Shown here piece after piece: positions 16,966 through 24,776 of a DNA stretch of 64,000 nucleotides. Positions within the stretch are counted from its first letter, which is position 1; each line of letters opens with the position of its first letter. This DNA is from Ga0077555 sp041397775. Its GTDB lineage: Bacteria > Pseudomonadota > Alphaproteobacteria > Rhizobiales > Hyphomicrobiaceae. The stretch is from positions 434,001-498,000 of the forward strand of contig JAWKWB010000003.1 of assembly GCA_041397775.1 (NCBI GenBank). The letters run 5' to 3'. The position numbers and the translations under genes were made by a program. The notes below the pieces were generated by a model. The model ran no database searches. It had not been told where the DNA came from and worked only from the letters and a program-made list of their open reading frames with translations.

Positions 16966-18006
16966 TCAGGCCGCCTGCATCTCCGCATCGCTGTCGCCGT
17001 CGGTTTCTTCCTCGGCGGCGCGACGGCCCTTGGCGCTCTTGGCGAGCACCTCGGTGATGCGCTGCACGGCCCCGCGCTCGTCGACCTTGTCGACGGCGGC
17101 GATTTCGCGGGCCATGCGGTCGAGCGCAGCCTCATAGAGCTGCCGCTCGGAGTACGATTGTTCCGGCTGCGCCTCCGACCTGTAGAGGTCGCGAACCACC
17201 TCGGCGATCGCGATAAGGTCGCCGGAGTTGATCTTCGCCTCGTATTCCTGCGCGCGACGGCTCCACATGGTGCGCTTGATGCGCGCCTTGCCCTTGAGCG
17301 TGTCCATCGCCTTCTTGACGATGCCGTCCTCGGCCAGCTTGCGCATGCCCACGCTCTGCAGCTTGCTGGTGGGAACGCGCAGCGTCATCTTGTCCTTCTC
17401 GAACTGGATGACGAACAGCTCCAGCGAAATGCCGGCGATTTCCTGCTCCTCGATCCCGATGATGCGGCCGACGCCGTGTGCGGGATAGACGATGAATTCG
17501 TTCGTCTTGAAGCCGTGACGCGAGCTGACGGCCTTTTTCGCTTCGGCATCTGCTGCAGGAGCGGCAACGGCCGCCTTCGCAGCAGGTGCAGGCTTGGGCG
17601 CGGCAGGAGCGACGAGCTTGGGCTGGGTCGGCTTCGCGACCGCAGCCGGCATGGCACGCTGGGGCGCAGCGACGGGAGCCGCAGCCGCCACCTTCGCGGC
17701 AGCAGCCTTGGCCGGAACCTTGGCGCTGACGTGGGCCGGTGCGGCTTTCGCCTTGGTAGCGGCAGCAGTAGCGCTTGCCTTCGGCAGCTTCGCGCTGGGC
17801 GCCGCCTTGGCGCTCTTCGCGACAGTTGCCGCAGGTGCCTTGGTGCTCTTCGTCGTCTTCGCTTTTTGAGTGCTTGTCACCGAGCGAGCCTTACCCTTTT
17901 CCGTCGACTTCGCCGTAGCTGGCTTCGCGACCTTGGCAGCAGGCTTCTTCGCCGATGCCGCCTTGGACACGTCCTTCTTGGCAGATTTCAGTTTGTTGGG
18001 GGCCAT
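16966..18006 (-). CDS. carD: CarD-family RNA polymerase-binding regulator with histone H1-like N-terminal tail
   Basis: 346 residues. The C-terminal half (about 165-330) is a CarD/CdnL protein: GFKTNEFIVYPAHGVGRI begins the polymerase-interacting domain, and SRRAQEYEAKINSGD with the following helices forms the DNA-contacting part. CarD stabilises open complexes at promoters. The first ~160 residues are almost entirely Ala, Lys, Pro, Ser and Thr with repeated AKK/AKPA-like motifs, resembling histone H1 tails, and roughly double the usual alphaproteobacterial length. Codon use matches the body, so the tail is translated. GGAGT precedes the ATG at 18006. fdxA lies upstream on the same strand. 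Confidence 0.92.
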   Translation of the reverse strand: MAPNKLKSAKKDVSKAASAKKPAAKVAKPATAKSTEKGKARSVTSTQKAKTTKSTKAPAATVAKSAKAAPSAKLPKASATAAATKAKAAPAHVSAKVPAKAAAAKVAAAAPVAAPQRAMPAAVAKPTQPKLVAPAAPKPAPAAKAAVAAPAADAEAKKAVSSRHGFKTNEFIVYPAHGVGRIIGIEEQEIAGISLELFVIQFEKDKMTLRVPTSKLQSVGMRKLAEDGIVKKAMDTLKGKARIKRTMWSRRAQEYEAKINSGDLIAIAEVVRDLYRSEAQPEQSYSERQLYEAALDRMAREIAAVDKVDERGAVQRITEVLAKSAKGRRAAEEETDGDSDAEMQAA

Positions 18007-18469
18007 GGAAACGTATCACTCCGTCCAGTGGTCTTCTCGTCGTTCAAACCCGGCGGCATCGGTCGAAGACAGGCTTCCAGTCCGACACCGAAAAGACAGC
18101 CGTGCGCAATTCATCCGGCAGGTGAAGCCAGAACGCGGAGGAACCCTCTCGTCAGGTCCAGACGTACGTCCGTCGAACCCTCGATGTCTCCTGATAGATC
18201 ACGCATGCAGAACAGCGTCTCGTGGTACTCCTGGCGACTGCCCCCAAATACAAGTCGCCATCCTGGTTCCACATATTTTGCACCCTGCGCACCTGTACCG
18301 CGCGCTAAGAGGTTCACACTGACGCCGTGGGCGAGTGTATAACACATTCTTCATCGAAAATGAAGGGACTCGATGCGGTAAGTTGAAATCGTGCCGTATG
18401 TAAAGCTTAAGATGAGGCCTAAAATGCTTCGGGGCAGGCCTCGGCGCTGCCCCCGTGAGTCGAACAGAA
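18007..18469. other. Intergenic region between carD and fdxA
   Basis: 463 bases with no convincing gene. It should hold the carD promoter (both genes read leftwards); a TATAAC-like stretch on the plus strand near 18337-18342 is the most AT-rich point. A hairpin at 18431-18453 probably ends fdxA. A 78-codon frame at 18111-18347 was judged unsupported. Confidence 0.5.
18431..18453 (-). terminator. Probable fdxA terminator
   Basis: GGGGCAG (18431-18437) and CTGCCCC (18447-18453) form a 7-bp GC stem. On the minus strand it is followed by GAAGCATTTTAGG, a moderately U-rich tail, 16 bases after the fdxA stop. Confidence 0.5.
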
Positions 18470-18808
<339 letters not shown>

Positions 18809-18929
18809 GCGGATCACCTGCGTCGAAAAGGTTGTCTGCCATTTATGGAAGCATCGGTGGCCCGACACGTAGTCACGTTGTCGCAAGCCCGAATTGCGGT
18901 CAACCGGGATATCGTCCCCAAACAGCGGC

Positions 18930-19676
18930 TCAGGTGCCGCCAACCGGCCTCCAACCCGCAGAAATCGCCTCCTGCTCGCTGCAGAACCAGCGCTTGCCAC
19001 GGTCCATATCCATCCGGATCTTGCCGTACCAGGGGCTCCAGGGCATGTGGTAAATTTTGCCCTTGGACGTCACGTTTCCCTTGATTGCGCAACCTGTCGG
19101 GGCCTTACCCTCGGCGACGTCCCAATGCTGCACGCGGTAATCCCATGGCGGCTGATTGCGAGCCTCCCAGACGCCGATACGCTTGGCGCGGGCCTGATGC
19201 TCGATTTCTGCATAGGTGTAGGAGTACTTTACGAACGCCCAGGCAAGGCCGCGCCGGACGAGCTCGGCCGAGACGTCGACGTTGCCGGCGTGGCAGGTGC
19301 CCAGCACGCGGCCATACCGGTCCAGCCCGCTCTGCGTGCAAACGACCGTCCGGCCGTTGATCAGGCGCTGCAGGGCGCTCGTGGCGGCGGCCCCACAGGC
19401 CCAGCTCGCCCCATTGCGCCGCTTGCAGGACTGGCCTGCTTCGGGCGCGTCGATGCCTTCCAGGCGCACCCGCGTCCCCGCGACCGAGAGCGTGTCTCCA
19501 TCGACGACACGCGCAGTGCCGGAAATAGTGTGCGGGGCAGTGGTGCGACCCGCGTCGGGAGCGAAGGCATGGCGCGAAGGCCGCGCGTCGATACGTGGGG
19601 CGATAATCGATAAAGAGGTGGCCAGAAGGCCTGCGATTGCCAACCCACCGAGCTGACGAGTTGCATACGCTTTCAT
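18930..19676 (-). CDS. Secreted thermonuclease-like protein with C-terminal sunset domain
   Basis: 248 residues. The signal peptide is residues 1-31. The SNase domain (about 53-180) keeps the active-site set: DGDT at 59-62, Arg71, GIDAPEA with Asp76 and Glu79, and DRYGRVLG. The C-terminal ~55 residues (TGCAIKGN through WFCSEQEAISAGW) match the sunset domain often appended to such nucleases. Probably a periplasmic or exported nuclease. ATG 19676 is preferred over a GTG at 19703 because the signal peptide begins there. Confidence 0.85.
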   Translation of the reverse strand: MKAYATRQLGGLAIAGLLATSLSIIAPRIDARPSRHAFAPDAGRTTAPHTISGTARVVDGDTLSVAGTRVRLEGIDAPEAGQSCKRRNGASWACGAAATSALQRLINGRTVVCTQSGLDRYGRVLGTCHAGNVDVSAELVRRGLAWAFVKYSYTYAEIEHQARAKRIGVWEARNQPPWDYRVQHWDVAEGKAPTGCAIKGNVTSKGKIYHMPWSPWYGKIRMDMDRGKRWFCSEQEAISAGWRPVGGT

Positions 19677-19695
19677 GGTTGTGCTGATCCCAATA

Positions 19696-19717
19696 AGACT
19701 CACTAGTGGTTGAGTCT
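19696..19717. promoter_or_regulatory. Inverted repeat immediately upstream of the SNase gene
   Basis: AGACTCA (19696-19702), 8-base loop, TGAGTCT (19711-19717), perfect arms. It lies 20-41 bases before the start codon and could be an operator or a leader hairpin. Confidence 0.3.
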
Positions 19718-19758
19718 AATCAGGAGTGGTGGCTAACGCGCGTCTGAACAGTGTCAAG

Positions 19759-19795
19759 TTCATGAATACGGAAACGCAGTGTGGATTTCATGAAT
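19759..19795. repeat. Two direct copies of the palindrome-containing TTCATGAAT
   Basis: TTCATGAAT occurs at 19759-19767 and 19787-19795, 28 bases apart start to start. Each contains the palindrome TTCATGAA. They sit upstream of the SNase gene's start and look like paired operator half-sites. Confidence 0.3.
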
Positions 19796-19922
19796 CGTTG
19801 TAATATCAACGAAGTTCCCGTGATGTGCCCGCGCGAAGTCGCGCGCAACCAGTGCGCGCATGAAACGAATAGTCAACCTATAATTGCAGATAGGCAACAG
19901 CGCGTCTTGCCCGGTGTCCGGC

Positions 19923-21173
19923 TCAAGCGCCCTTGTCGCCGGCCAGTTCGCGTGGCCGTATCCACCAGAACGCGAGCAGCGCTCCCGCCATGAGGATGGA
20001 GACGGACAGGAACGCAAGCCCCCAGCCGCGCTGTGACATGCCCCCGGACCAATCGAGAATCCAACCGACCAGCAGAGGGCCGACGAAGCCGCCGGCATAG
20101 CCGAGGGTGGAATGCACCGCCAGCGTCGCGCCGCGGCGGGAAGGCTCCGCAGTGCCCGCCGCTCCGGCCGTCAATGAGGACGAGTCCAGCCACACGATCA
20201 CGCCATAGACGATCAGCAGGCTTGCCGCGATCAGGTAACCGTAGACGCCCACGAAGCCGATCGAACCGCCCACCAGCACGGAGCCCAGCATCGCCATCTG
20301 CACCAGACGCCGCCGCCCGAAGCGCTGGGCGGCCTCGTTGCCCAGAACGCTGGCGAAGGTCCCCACCAGGCCCAATGTCGTCGCGACGAGCGCGGGAGAC
20401 AGCACGGCATCGGCGTAACCCGTGCTGGCTGCGACATATCCCAGGAAGGCGACGCCCCAGCCGCGCATCGCGCTCATCTCCAGCGTATGCACGCAGTAGG
20501 CGATCGAATAGGCCATCGCCGAGCGGTTTTGCAGCGCCGGTCGGAAATCGAACAGCCCCCTGCCGTCCTTGGGGGGCTTCGGCGTGACCACGCGGGGTGG
20601 GACGACGAGGAAGATCGTCAGCCACGCGACCGTCGCGCTGATGCCGGCGGCGAGAAACGCCCAATGCCAGCCCAACGTCGTGGCGATCAGGTCGCCACAG
20701 GCGAAGGAGAGCGCCCCCGAGATGCCGATGCTGGCCGCATGCCCGGTCACGGCGCGCGACATGGCCTTGGCGTCGACCTGATCGGCCAGCAGCTTGAGGC
20801 CGGTCATGTAGGTGCCCGCCCAGCCGAACCCGGTCAGCGCCCGCAACGCCAATGCGGACCAGAAGCCGTCCGCGAGCAGCCCGAAGAGGGAATGCCCCGC
20901 GATCGTGGCGCCGACGCCGAGGAGATAGATGCGCTTCGGGTCGATCCGATCCGTCAGCGTGACCAGGATGGGAACGGACAGCATGTAGGCGCCGTAGAAG
21001 GCTGCCGTGATCCAGCCGGCTTCGCTGTTGTTCAGCGACCATAGCGGCATCAGGCGCGGCATCAGGGCCGGCCAGAAGAACGCGCCGATCTGAACGAGAA
21101 CCTGCGCCGCACAAACGCTTGCAACAAGGCGCGTGGCCGAGCCCGCTCGTGCCTGCGAGGTGTCCAAAGCCAT
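19923..21173 (-). CDS. Major facilitator superfamily transporter
   Basis: 416 residues with about twelve hydrophobic helices. The loop between helices 2 and 3 has the MFS signature-like TDRIDPKRIYLLG. FGWAGTYMTGLKLLADQV in helix 5 and the hydrophilic central loop (RVVTPKPPKDGRGLFDF) divide the two halves. The closest general type is a CynX/NarK-like or drug-efflux MFS; no substrate can be assigned. ATG 21173 begins a short cytoplasmic tail before helix 1. It ends the run with the SNase gene on the same strand. Confidence 0.85.
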   Translation of the reverse strand: MALDTSQARAGSATRLVASVCAAQVLVQIGAFFWPALMPRLMPLWSLNNSEAGWITAAFYGAYMLSVPILVTLTDRIDPKRIYLLGVGATIAGHSLFGLLADGFWSALALRALTGFGWAGTYMTGLKLLADQVDAKAMSRAVTGHAASIGISGALSFACGDLIATTLGWHWAFLAAGISATVAWLTIFLVVPPRVVTPKPPKDGRGLFDFRPALQNRSAMAYSIAYCVHTLEMSAMRGWGVAFLGYVAASTGYADAVLSPALVATTLGLVGTFASVLGNEAAQRFGRRRLVQMAMLGSVLVGGSIGFVGVYGYLIAASLLIVYGVIVWLDSSSLTAGAAGTAEPSRRGATLAVHSTLGYAGGFVGPLLVGWILDWSGGMSQRGWGLAFLSVSILMAGALLAFWWIRPRELAGDKGA

Positions 21174-21287
21174 GCCGCCCCCTGTCCGGCGCCGCGGCGC
21201 CCCGGCGACAAGGTAATGGAACTCGGGCGGGATGCGGAAGGGGCCTCATGCGAGATTGGAGCCCGCCATCGAAGGGCCCGAAAACGA

Positions 21288-21313
21288 CGAAGGCCGCAGT
21301 CGTGCGGCCTTCG
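21288..21313 (-). terminator. Probable terminator hairpin
   Basis: CGAAGGCCGCA (21288-21298) / TGCGGCCTTCG (21303-21313), perfect 11-bp stem with loop GTCG. Read on the minus strand it is followed by TCGTTTTCG, so it would end transcripts coming from the Tim44-like gene or from the structured repeats. Confidence 0.6.
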
Positions 21314-21335
21314 CATGCTTGTCCATTGTCCGCTT

Positions 21336-21408
21336 GTGTAGCGCATCTGACGTTTGGTACCCACTCGCGGCTGGGACCATGACCAAACGTCAGATGCAAA
21401 AGCTACAC
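21336..21408. repeat. Bulged inverted repeat, element 1
   Basis: Outer arms GTGTAGC (21336-21342) and GCTACAC (21402-21408) enclose inner arms GCATCTGACGTTTGGT (21343-21358) and ACCAAACGTCAGATGC (21382-21397). All 23 pairs are perfect. Four unpaired A (21398-21401) form a bulge on the right side, and the loop is 23 bases. No coding function is seen. Confidence 0.85.
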
Positions 21409-21427
21409 TAGAATCATAGTGTTGCTA

Positions 21428-21498
21428 GTGTTCCTTCTGGCTCCGATACTTGCTCCAGAGCCCGATGCACGGGGAACCAAGTGTCGGAGCCGGAACAC
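21428..21498. repeat. Bulged inverted repeat, element 2
   Basis: Outer arms GTGTTCC (21428-21434) and GGAACAC (21492-21498) enclose inner arms GGCTCCGATACTTG (21439-21452) and CAAGTGTCGGAGCC (21478-21491), with one T/G wobble. The four-base bulge TTCT (21435-21438) is on the left side, so the bulges of elements 1 and 2 face each other across a 19-base spacer. Confidence 0.85.
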
Positions 21499-21509
21499 GA
21501 GCGCGGCGA

Positions 21510-22466
21510 TTACTCCGTCTGCTGGATCGCGGAGAGTTCCCACTGGTCGGCCGTGCCACCGACGGGGCGCACGAACGTCCACACTTCCGTAACTTCCTGC
21601 GGGCGGGTGCGGCTGCCGGCGACCACGCGACCGCTGGCTGCTTCGACGGTCACGTCGCGCAGGGCATAGCGCATCGCCACGGTGGCATATTCCGCACGGC
21701 CTTCCTGCCACGTCTCGGCGAGGTCGCCCTGCAAGAGGCGAACGTCGCTCAGTTCGTTACGGACGCCCTGGCGTGCGTTCTCGTCGAGTTCCTGCGCGAA
21801 GTAGGACAGCATTTCCGGCGTCACGCGCGTCTCGAGTGCGGCGAGGTCGTTGTTGCCGTAGGCGAGCTGCACGTCGGTGAGCAGCCGCTCGAAGGCGTCG
21901 TAGTCGGCCTGCTGGACGCCCGGTGCCACATTGGCTCCCACATCCGCCGACGCCGCCCGATAGGCGTTCTGGTCCACATCGGCCTGCTGGGCGCCACTGG
22001 CCGAGGCCGCGGCCATGGCCGGCTTGTTCGCCGCGCGCCCCCGGAAGAATGCCATGACCATGTAGATGATGCCGCCGATGACCAGCATCTGCAGCAGGAA
22101 GCCGACGATGTTGGCGAGTGCACCCGCGCCGAAGATGCCGGCCAGCGCCGCACCGAACAGGCCGCCGAGCAACAGGCCCTTCAGCGCGCCCCCGAAGCGG
22201 GACGGCTGCTTCACGGCGCTACCTGCCGTCGGCGTGGTGGCGGCAGACGGCCGCCCGGGTTGCGTGATCGACCTCTGGATCGGCGCTGTCGTCCGCGGCG
22301 CCGTGTTGGTGCTGGGCGGCGCCTGGAAGGTCCTGGATCCGCGCGAGCCCGAGCTGAAACCGCGGCCGGCCCGGGCCTCGGCCTCGGTGATCACGAACGC
22401 CATGGCAGCAAACAAACCGATCGCCGTCAGTCCGAACGTGCGGACCCAAGACGTGATGCGCGACAT
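21510..22466 (-). CDS. Tim44-like domain membrane protein
   Basis: 318 residues. An N-terminal signal or anchor (about 9-32, VRTFGLTAIGLFAAMAFV) is followed by a Ser/Thr/Pro-rich linker and a Gly-rich hydrophobic pair of helices (about 92-142). The C-terminal Tim44-like domain (about 185-318) has AFERLLTDVQLAYGNND and TEVWTFVRP. Bacterial Tim44-like proteins are inner-membrane proteins of uncertain function, some linked to cardiolipin or ribosome binding. AGGAGGAAA precedes the ATG. No partner gene is adjacent. Confidence 0.85.
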   Translation of the reverse strand: MSRITSWVRTFGLTAIGLFAAMAFVITEAEARAGRGFSSGSRGSRTFQAPPSTNTAPRTTAPIQRSITQPGRPSAATTPTAGSAVKQPSRFGGALKGLLLGGLFGAALAGIFGAGALANIVGFLLQMLVIGGIIYMVMAFFRGRAANKPAMAAASASGAQQADVDQNAYRAASADVGANVAPGVQQADYDAFERLLTDVQLAYGNNDLAALETRVTPEMLSYFAQELDENARQGVRNELSDVRLLQGDLAETWQEGRAEYATVAMRYALRDVTVEAASGRVVAGSRTRPQEVTEVWTFVRPVGGTADQWELSAIQQTE

Positions 22467-22613
22467 AAAGGTTTCCTCCTGAGCGGATGCTCTTTTTCGT
22501 CAACTCTTACATGTAGGGGCCCCGGCGAACATTTCCAGGGTTGGCGGGTCGTATGCTGAACACCCTCAACAAGGCGTATGGCGGATGCTGTGATTTACCT
22601 CACGCCCGCCGTC

Positions 22614-23960
22614 TCAGACCGTATCGAAGCGCGCGCCCAGACCCTGCATGAGCGACGTGAATGACGGAAAGCTCGTGGCGACATAGGTGATGTCGTCGAT
22701 CGTCACGGGCGCTTGCGATGCCAGCCCCAGCACCAGGAAGGACATCGCGATGCGATGATCCATGTGCGTCACCACCGTGCCGCCCCCCTTGGGCTGGCGC
22801 GAGCCGGCGACGCTCAGCATGTCGCCATCCACGCGCGCATCGATGCCGTTGGCGGCGAGGCCGGCCGCGGTTGCCGCCAGGCGGTCGCTCTCCTTCACCT
22901 TCAACTCGGCAAGCCCCTCCATCTGCGTCACGCCGTCGGCGAATGCGGCGACGACGGAGAGGATTGGGTACTCGTCGATCATGGACGGCGCCCGGTGCGC
23001 GGGAACCCGCACGCCGGACAACGAGCAGTGGCGCACGCGAATGTCGGCGATCGGCTCGCCGCCTTCCTCGCGGGGATTGAGGAACGCCACGTCCGCTCCC
23101 ATTTCGCGCAGCGTGGTGTAGAAGCCCGCGCGCGTCTCGTTCACCAGCACGCCGGCGATGGTGACGTCCGAGCCCGGCACGATGGCGGCACCCGCCGCCA
23201 GGAAAGCCGCCGAAGAGGGATCGCCGGGCACGGTCACGTCGCGGCCTTCCATCTCCACCTGCCCTCGCACCGTGATGGCAGTGGTCCCGTCGCGCTGGAT
23301 GGCGCGCACGTCGGCCCCGAAATAGCGCAGCATGCGCTCGGTGTGGTCGCGCGTGGGTTCGCGCTCGATGACGGTCGTCTCCCCCGCCGCCGACAAGCCG
23401 GCGAGCAGGATCGCGGACTTCACCTGTGCGGACGGTACGGGCATCACGTATTCGATGGGGATCGGCGTCGCCGTGCCGTGCAACGTCAGCGGCAGCGTTT
23501 CCCGATCCTCGCGGACGGTCAGGCCCATGCGCCGCAGCGGATCGAGCACCCGCTTCATCGGCCGCCGCGACAGCGAGGCATCGCCGACGAAACGCGCCTC
23601 CACGTCGTGGCCCGTGATGACGCCGGCCATCAGCCGCGCTCCGGTGCCCGAATTGCCGAAATCGAGGTCGGCCTTGGGCTGCTGCAAGCCGCCGACGCCC
23701 CGCCCCTGGATCTCCCAGGTCTCGTCGCGTTTCTCGGCCGGTGCGCCCAACGCGGTCACGGACTTGGCGGTGTTGAGCACGTCCTCGGCCTCGAGCAGGC
23801 CGCGCACCCGCGTCACGCCGGTCGACAGCGCGCCGAACAGCAAGGCCCGGTGCGACAGGGATTTGTCGCCGGGCACGCGCACGTTGCCAGCGAGCGGCCC
23901 GCGGCGCGATGCGACCAGTGGCTTGGCATCGCCGGGCGAAGAATGGGAGGATTTGGACAC
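22614..23960 (-). CDS. aroA: 3-phosphoshikimate 1-carboxyvinyltransferase, class II type
   Basis: 448 residues. EPSP synthase of the shikimate pathway: it joins shikimate-3-phosphate and PEP. PGDKSLSHRALLFGAL, SAQVKSAILLAG, RDHTERML, NETR and the C-terminal MDHRIAMSFLVLGL are the landmarks. The GDK-x3-S and SAQ-x-K patterns place it in class II. At the loop that decides inhibitor sensitivity it reads FGNSGTGAR, with Gly105 where the tolerant Agrobacterium CP4 enzyme has Ala. GTG at 23960 is chosen: GGAAGTGA lies ten bases upstream and SKSSHSS starts like relatives. A TTG at 24047 would add 29 non-homologous residues. Confidence 0.93.
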   Translation of the reverse strand: MSKSSHSSPGDAKPLVASRRGPLAGNVRVPGDKSLSHRALLFGALSTGVTRVRGLLEAEDVLNTAKSVTALGAPAEKRDETWEIQGRGVGGLQQPKADLDFGNSGTGARLMAGVITGHDVEARFVGDASLSRRPMKRVLDPLRRMGLTVREDRETLPLTLHGTATPIPIEYVMPVPSAQVKSAILLAGLSAAGETTVIEREPTRDHTERMLRYFGADVRAIQRDGTTAITVRGQVEMEGRDVTVPGDPSSAAFLAAGAAIVPGSDVTIAGVLVNETRAGFYTTLREMGADVAFLNPREEGGEPIADIRVRHCSLSGVRVPAHRAPSMIDEYPILSVVAAFADGVTQMEGLAELKVKESDRLAATAAGLAANGIDARVDGDMLSVAGSRQPKGGGTVVTHMDHRIAMSFLVLGLASQAPVTIDDITYVATSFPSFTSLMQGLGARFDTV

Positions 23961-23970
23961 GGCGGCTGGC

Positions 23971-24189
23971 TCACTTCCGGAGTTGCGACAGGGCGCGGCT
24001 GACACGCCATTCGCCGCCATAGAGCCCAGCCGGCCGAGATCTGTCAACGAACGGCGGCGTCATGCGATCCGCCCGGAACGAGTGGGCAGGTGCGCCGCCA
24101 CGCGATCCTTCGGGCGTGGGCGCGAGCCGCCAATATCCGGCAATCGTCATAAATGCGACCGCCAACGGGAACGCGATGGCAAAGCGCAT
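23971..24189 (-). CDS. Possible small membrane protein upstream of aroA
   Basis: A 72-codon frame starting MRFAIAFPLAVAFMTIAG, which would give one transmembrane or signal segment, then a basic tail. Its stop codon lies within the aroA ribosome-binding site, so translational coupling is possible. The start is weak because AGGAG abuts the ATG with no spacer. No family is recognised; it may be non-coding leader. Confidence 0.3.
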   Translation of the reverse strand: MRFAIAFPLAVAFMTIAGYWRLAPTPEGSRGGAPAHSFRADRMTPPFVDRSRPAGLYGGEWRVSRALSQLRK

Positions 24190-24195
24190 CTCCTA

Positions 24196-24211
24196 ATGTG
24201 TTGGAACACAT
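24196..24211. promoter_or_regulatory. Palindrome in the divergent aroA/small-protein gap
   Basis: ATGTGTT-GG-AACACAT, perfect 7-bp arms around GG. It lies 57-72 bases before the ATG at 24268 and just upstream of the leftward frame at 24189. Operator-like. Confidence 0.35.
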
Positions 24212-24267
24212 CCCGCCCCCCACGCCTGTTCCTCCGGGGGTGGTGACCGATATTCGTAGGTGCGTTC

Positions 24268-24720
24268 ATGCAGAGAATGGTGACGGCATTGCCGGTGGCG
24301 GACGGGTTGGCGGATGCCTCGCTCGATGCGTACTGTGATGAAGCCGACAAACGCATCCTGCGCAGCCTGCCCGCGGACATCGCCGCCGCACTGACCTGGG
24401 AGCAGAGGCTGCGTCTGGTTTGGGCGGTGAAACCGATCCCCACGAAGCATGGATTGGCATTGCGGGCCAGCTTCAAGCTGTTCGGCAAGCGCTACTACCT
24501 CGCCGCTTTCGGTGGCGAGGATTGCCGCAACATCGAGCGATTGCGTTCGGAAGGGCAGACGGATGCCATACCGGTGGGCATCACCTTCCTGATCGTGTTC
24601 GGGCTGGTGGCGATCTACGGCCTCGTCCCTCTCGCCTTCCTGCTCTACTTCGTGAAGTCGGCCTTGGGGATAGACTTGTTCGACGGGCCCTCGCCCTTCC
24701 ACCCCTGGTTCTGCGGTTGA
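24268..24720 (+). CDS. Conserved small membrane protein (KS-GIDLF motif family)
   Basis: 150 residues of unknown function. The N-terminal half is soluble and helical, with LTWEQRLRLVW and a beta-like FGKRYYLAAFGGEDCRN. The C-terminal half has one or two hydrophobic helices (about 103-132) ending in VKSALGIDLFDGPSPFHPWF. The protein at 62072-62434 has the same order of elements, ending LLKSLLGIDLFAGNSPLHALF, so the two form a paralogous family. The ribosome-binding site is weak; ATG 24277 is an alternative start. It converges with the hydrolase at 24777. Confidence 0.75.
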   Translation: MQRMVTALPVADGLADASLDAYCDEADKRILRSLPADIAAALTWEQRLRLVWAVKPIPTKHGLALRASFKLFGKRYYLAAFGGEDCRNIERLRSEGQTDAIPVGITFLIVFGLVAIYGLVPLAFLLYFVKSALGIDLFDGPSPFHPWFCG

Positions 24721-24730
24721 GCGGCCCTGC

Positions 24731-24749
24731 CGATCGGCCACCCCGATCG
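24731..24749. terminator. Hairpin between convergent genes
   Basis: CGATCGG (24731-24737), loop CCACC, CCGATCG (24743-24749). It sits in the 56-base gap between two convergent stops; no U-tract, so weak. Confidence 0.35.
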
Positions 24750-24776
24750 CGCCGGCAAACGAGGGGCGCGGGACAT

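Larger units (their letters stand above)
21174..21509. other. Intergenic region with structured repeats
   Basis: 336 bases between the MFS gene start and the Tim44-like gene end, both read leftwards. No gene is supported. It holds a GC hairpin (21288-21313) and two large bulged inverted repeats (21336-21408 and 21428-21498), each listed separately. Confidence 0.6.

Noticed and set aside
18111..18347. 78-codon frame between carD and fdxA
   Set aside because: No ribosome-binding site, no recognisable domain, no hydrophobic signal, and it lies in a likely promoter region.
21336..21498. Integron attC sites
   Set aside because: The size and bulged arms are suggestive, but the outer arms are not GTTRRRY/RYYYAAC and no integrase or cassette is present.
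24045..24047. TTG start for aroA giving 29 extra residues
   Set aside because: The extra residues do not resemble AroA; GTG 23960 has a good ribosome-binding site and the usual N-terminus.
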